A stretch of DNA of 9,144 nt, from contig CALDHQ010000141.1 of assembly GCA_937894055.1 (NCBI GenBank), positions 1 to 9,144 of the forward strand, given 5' to 3'. Source of the stretch: an uncultured Polymorphobacter sp. Lineage in GTDB: Bacteria; Pseudomonadota; Alphaproteobacteria; Sphingomonadales; Sphingomonadaceae. The first letter of the stretch is position 1; the number at the start of each line of letters is the position of its first letter. Both the position numbers and the translations under genes were made by a program. Shown in pieces: positions 7,868-9,144 of the stretch. The notes beneath the pieces are model-generated. The model did no database searches. It had not been told where the DNA came from and saw nothing but the letters and a program-made list of their open reading frames with translations.

Positions 7868-7945
7868 GTAGTCGCGAGCGTGAGCGAGTGGTCGGATGCG
7901 GACGCGAGCGCGGCGACGTCTCCACTCGCTCACGCTCGCGGCTAC
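7868..7945. repeat. 24-bp inverted repeat between ATPase and permease genes
   Basis: The arms 7868-7891 (GTAGTCGCGAGCGTGAGCGAGTGG read as two parts: GTAGTCGCGAGC then GTGAGCGAGTGG) and 7922-7945 are inverted copies with one mismatch, separated by 30 bases. The element fills most of the 108-base gap between two ABC genes that are normally tightly coupled. The arms look like a dispersed palindromic intergenic repeat rather than a terminator, because no T run follows the second arm. Transcribed, it would form a very stable stem just upstream of the permease ribosome-binding site and could lower or uncouple its translation. Confidence 0.65.
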
Positions 7946-7965
7946 CGAAACGCGGAAGGTCGTAG

Positions 7966-9144
7966 ATGAATCTCCTCGATCTCAAACTTCTCCGCGATCT
8001 GAAGGCGTTGAAATCGCAGGCGTTGGCCGTGGCGCTGGTGATGGCGTGCGGGCTCGCGATGATGATCATGACGCGGAGCCTGATCGTGTCGCTCGAGACG
8101 ACGCGTGATGCCTACTATCGCGACAATCGGTTTGCGGAGGTGTTTGCGCGGCTCAAGCGGGCGCCGAATGCGGTGGCGGCGCAGCTCGCGGCGATCCCCG
8201 GCGTGGCGACCGTGCAGACCGGCATCGCGCTTTCGGTCACGCTTGATCTGCCCGGGGTGTTGGAACCGGCGACGGGGTTGATCCAATCGCTGCCGGAGCA
8301 GGGCGAGCTGACGTTGAACCGACTGCATCTGCGAGCGGGACGGATTTTGGTCGGGCGCGAATCGACGGGCGAGATTCTCGCGGGCGAGGCGTTTGCCGAA
8401 GCGAACCGGTTACGGCCCGGCGACACGATCGCGGCGGTTCTCTATGGGCGGCGGCAGAATTTTCGGATCGCCGGCGTCGTGCTCTCGCCGGAGTTCGTGT
8501 TTGAAGCCCGCGCCGGTGAGACGCTGCCAGACAACACGCGCTTCGGCGTCTTCTGGATGAACTACCGCTCGCTCGCCGTGGCCTATAACATGGACGGGGC
8601 TTTCAATGATTTCTGCATCGATTTGTCTCCTGGTGCCGAGGCGGGGCCTGTGATTCAGGAGTTGGATCGGTTGCTCAGTCGGTATGGTGCTGGTGGGGCT
8701 TTTACACGCAGAGATCACGCCAGTGCTGCGCGGCTGGATGATGAGCTGAGGGTGCTGAATGCGCTGTCCATGGTGTATCCGGTTGTATTCCTGAGTGTGG
8801 CGGCTTTCATGGTGAACTCGGTTTTGGCACGATTGGTTAGGCTGCAAAGGGAGCAGATTGCGCAGTTAAAGGCGCTGGGTTATTCGTCCTGGCAGGTGGG
8901 TCGGCATTACTTGAGTTTTGCGATGGTCATTGTGGTTGTTGGTTCAGTACTTGGAGGCATCGGTGGGCGGTTCATGGGCGGTGGATTGATCAAAGTTTAT
9001 GATTTGTTCTTTCGCTTTCCCTCGCTGGTGTTCCGCTTGGACTATGGTGCGCTGAGTCTGGCGCTATTGGTAAGCGCAGGAGCTTCGACGCTGGGGGTCA
9101 TTGGCGTGGTGCGCCAAGCGGTGAAACTTCCACCAGCGGAGGCA
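7966..9144 (+). CDS. FtsX-type ABC transporter permease (partial, runs off the window)
   Basis: The first 393 codons are open to the window end. The start ATG 7966 has GGAAGG six bases upstream. A first membrane helix (about 18-40, QALAVALVMACGLAMMIM) is followed by a large periplasmic domain (about 45-260) and an FtsX module with helices near 271-290, 316-338 and 362-384, ending LPPAEA, typical of the end of the first FtsX domain. A second half is therefore expected beyond the window, for a total near 780 residues. From memory, segments such as YYRDNRFAEVFARLKRAP, DNTRFGVFWM, MDGAFNDFCID and LKALGYSSWQVG-HYL match the double-FtsX permeases that go with an HlyD-type adaptor, not YbbP. Third-position GC falls sharply in the second half of the visible gene. 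Confidence 0.9.
   Translation, partial: MNLLDLKLLRDLKALKSQALAVALVMACGLAMMIMTRSLIVSLETTRDAYYRDNRFAEVFARLKRAPNAVAAQLAAIPGVATVQTGIALSVTLDLPGVLEPATGLIQSLPEQGELTLNRLHLRAGRILVGRESTGEILAGEAFAEANRLRPGDTIAAVLYGRRQNFRIAGVVLSPEFVFEARAGETLPDNTRFGVFWMNYRSLAVAYNMDGAFNDFCIDLSPGAEAGPVIQELDRLLSRYGAGGAFTRRDHASAARLDDELRVLNALSMVYPVVFLSVAAFMVNSVLARLVRLQREQIAQLKALGYSSWQVGRHYLSFAMVIVVVGSVLGGIGGRFMGGGLIKVYDLFFRFPSLVFRLDYGALSLALLVSAGASTLGVIGVVRQAVKLPPAEA

Overview
The window looks like chromosomal DNA from a high-GC alphaproteobacterium, most likely a sphingomonad (Sphingomonadales). This rests on strongly G/C-ending codons, the flavour of the proteins, the glnB-glnA pair and the spinster-type MFS transporter. No marker gene fixes the genus.

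Layout, left to right. The left edge (1-145) has no callable gene. It holds a strong leftward promoter whose spacer is filled by a 21-bp near-perfect palindrome, typical of a TetR-family operator, serving a gene beyond the window. From 146 to 7081 every gene points left. In order of transcription these are: tesA (SGNH arylesterase/thioesterase); thpR (RNA 2',3'-cyclic phosphodiesterase, broken by a one-base frameshift); a REPIN-like inverted repeat; a spinster-type MFS transporter; an RhlG-like SDR; terminator hairpins; glnB (PII) behind a sigma54-like promoter; glnA (glutamine synthetase); a hairpin-rich spacer; and a transglutaminase-like cysteine peptidase. From 7129 to the right end the genes point right: an ABC ATPase, a 24-bp inverted repeat, and a large FtsX-type permease cut by the window end.

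How the genes work together. glnB-glnA is the nitrogen-status module: PII senses 2-oxoglutarate and glutamine status, and glutamine synthetase assimilates ammonium. The MFS and SDR genes lie 31 nt apart and probably form one unit, importing or exporting a small hydrophobic metabolite and reducing or oxidising it; the substrate is unknown. The tesA / ABC ATPase divergent pair matches the widely conserved tesA-ybbA-ybbP arrangement.

Most interesting signal. The ABC ATPase reads as a mosaic. Its first ~145 residues look like YbbA (the tesA neighbour). From the signature motif onward it looks like the ATPase of a different ABC system, the one that works with a ~780-residue double-FtsX permease and usually an HlyD-type adaptor. 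The permease that follows belongs to that second family, not to YbbP. This suggests recombination, or an assembly join, inside the conserved [14 protein letters not shown] segment, fusing two ABC loci. Family resemblances are from memory, not from alignments.
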